Below are positions 21,416 to 21,452 of a stretch of DNA of 21,452 nucleotides, piece after piece. The notes beneath the pieces are model-generated. The model had not been told where the DNA came from and did no database searches. It saw only the letters and a list, made by a program, of their open reading frames with translations. This stretch comes from Conidiobolus incongruus B7586 (taxonomy: Eukaryota > Entomophthoromycota > Entomophthoromycetes > Entomophthorales > Conidiobolaceae), in contig JNEM01014858.1 of assembly GCA_000697335.1 (NCBI GenBank), forward strand, positions 1 to 21,452. The letters are read 5' to 3'. Position 1 is the stretch's first letter; each line of letters opens with the position of its first letter. Both the position numbers and the translations under genes were made by a program.

Positions 21416-21452
21416 TTTTGGGCTTAGTTTATTTTCGAGTACTTTTTCAAGG

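Overview
The window looks like nuclear DNA from an AT-rich arthropod, most likely an insect. By eye it is roughly four-fifths A+T, with long gene-free stretches, small spliceosomal-type introns and decayed pieces of what reads as a seven-transmembrane gustatory receptor gene (7tm_7 family). Very AT-rich genomes of this kind are known, for example, from aphid-parasitoid braconid wasps. The species assignment is inference and rests mainly on the receptor fragments.

Layout: 1-3575 is gene-free AT-rich DNA. 3624-4850 (minus) is the only intact gene, a single-exon 408-residue secreted protein of unrecognised family. It is clearly more GC-rich than its surroundings and has a TATA-type promoter upstream and an AATAAA signal downstream. 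4933-12538 is gene-free AT-rich DNA with two short TA microsatellites. 12794-15770 and 18439-21406 are two direct copies of a segment of about 3 kb, roughly 96% identical overall. Each carries a broken receptor-like gene on the minus strand, further minus-strand fragments, and a short spliced-looking fragment on the plus strand. Both copies continue leftward into older homology of only about 70%. 15790-18038 separates them and includes a GC-richer island (17231-17480) with promoter, polyadenylation and possibly LTR-like features.

Two points need care. Copy 1 stops exactly at a perfect 19-base Tn5/Nextera mosaic-end sequence (15771-15789), and the 385 bases before it are identical to copy 2. 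The order of contigs around 15770 may therefore be an assembly artefact. Divergence between the copies is also strongly mosaic (identical blocks, a block differing at about a quarter to a third of sites, and blocks near 3%), which suggests gene conversion within a local receptor cluster or mixing of haplotypes. I found no RNA gene, CRISPR array or complete transposon.
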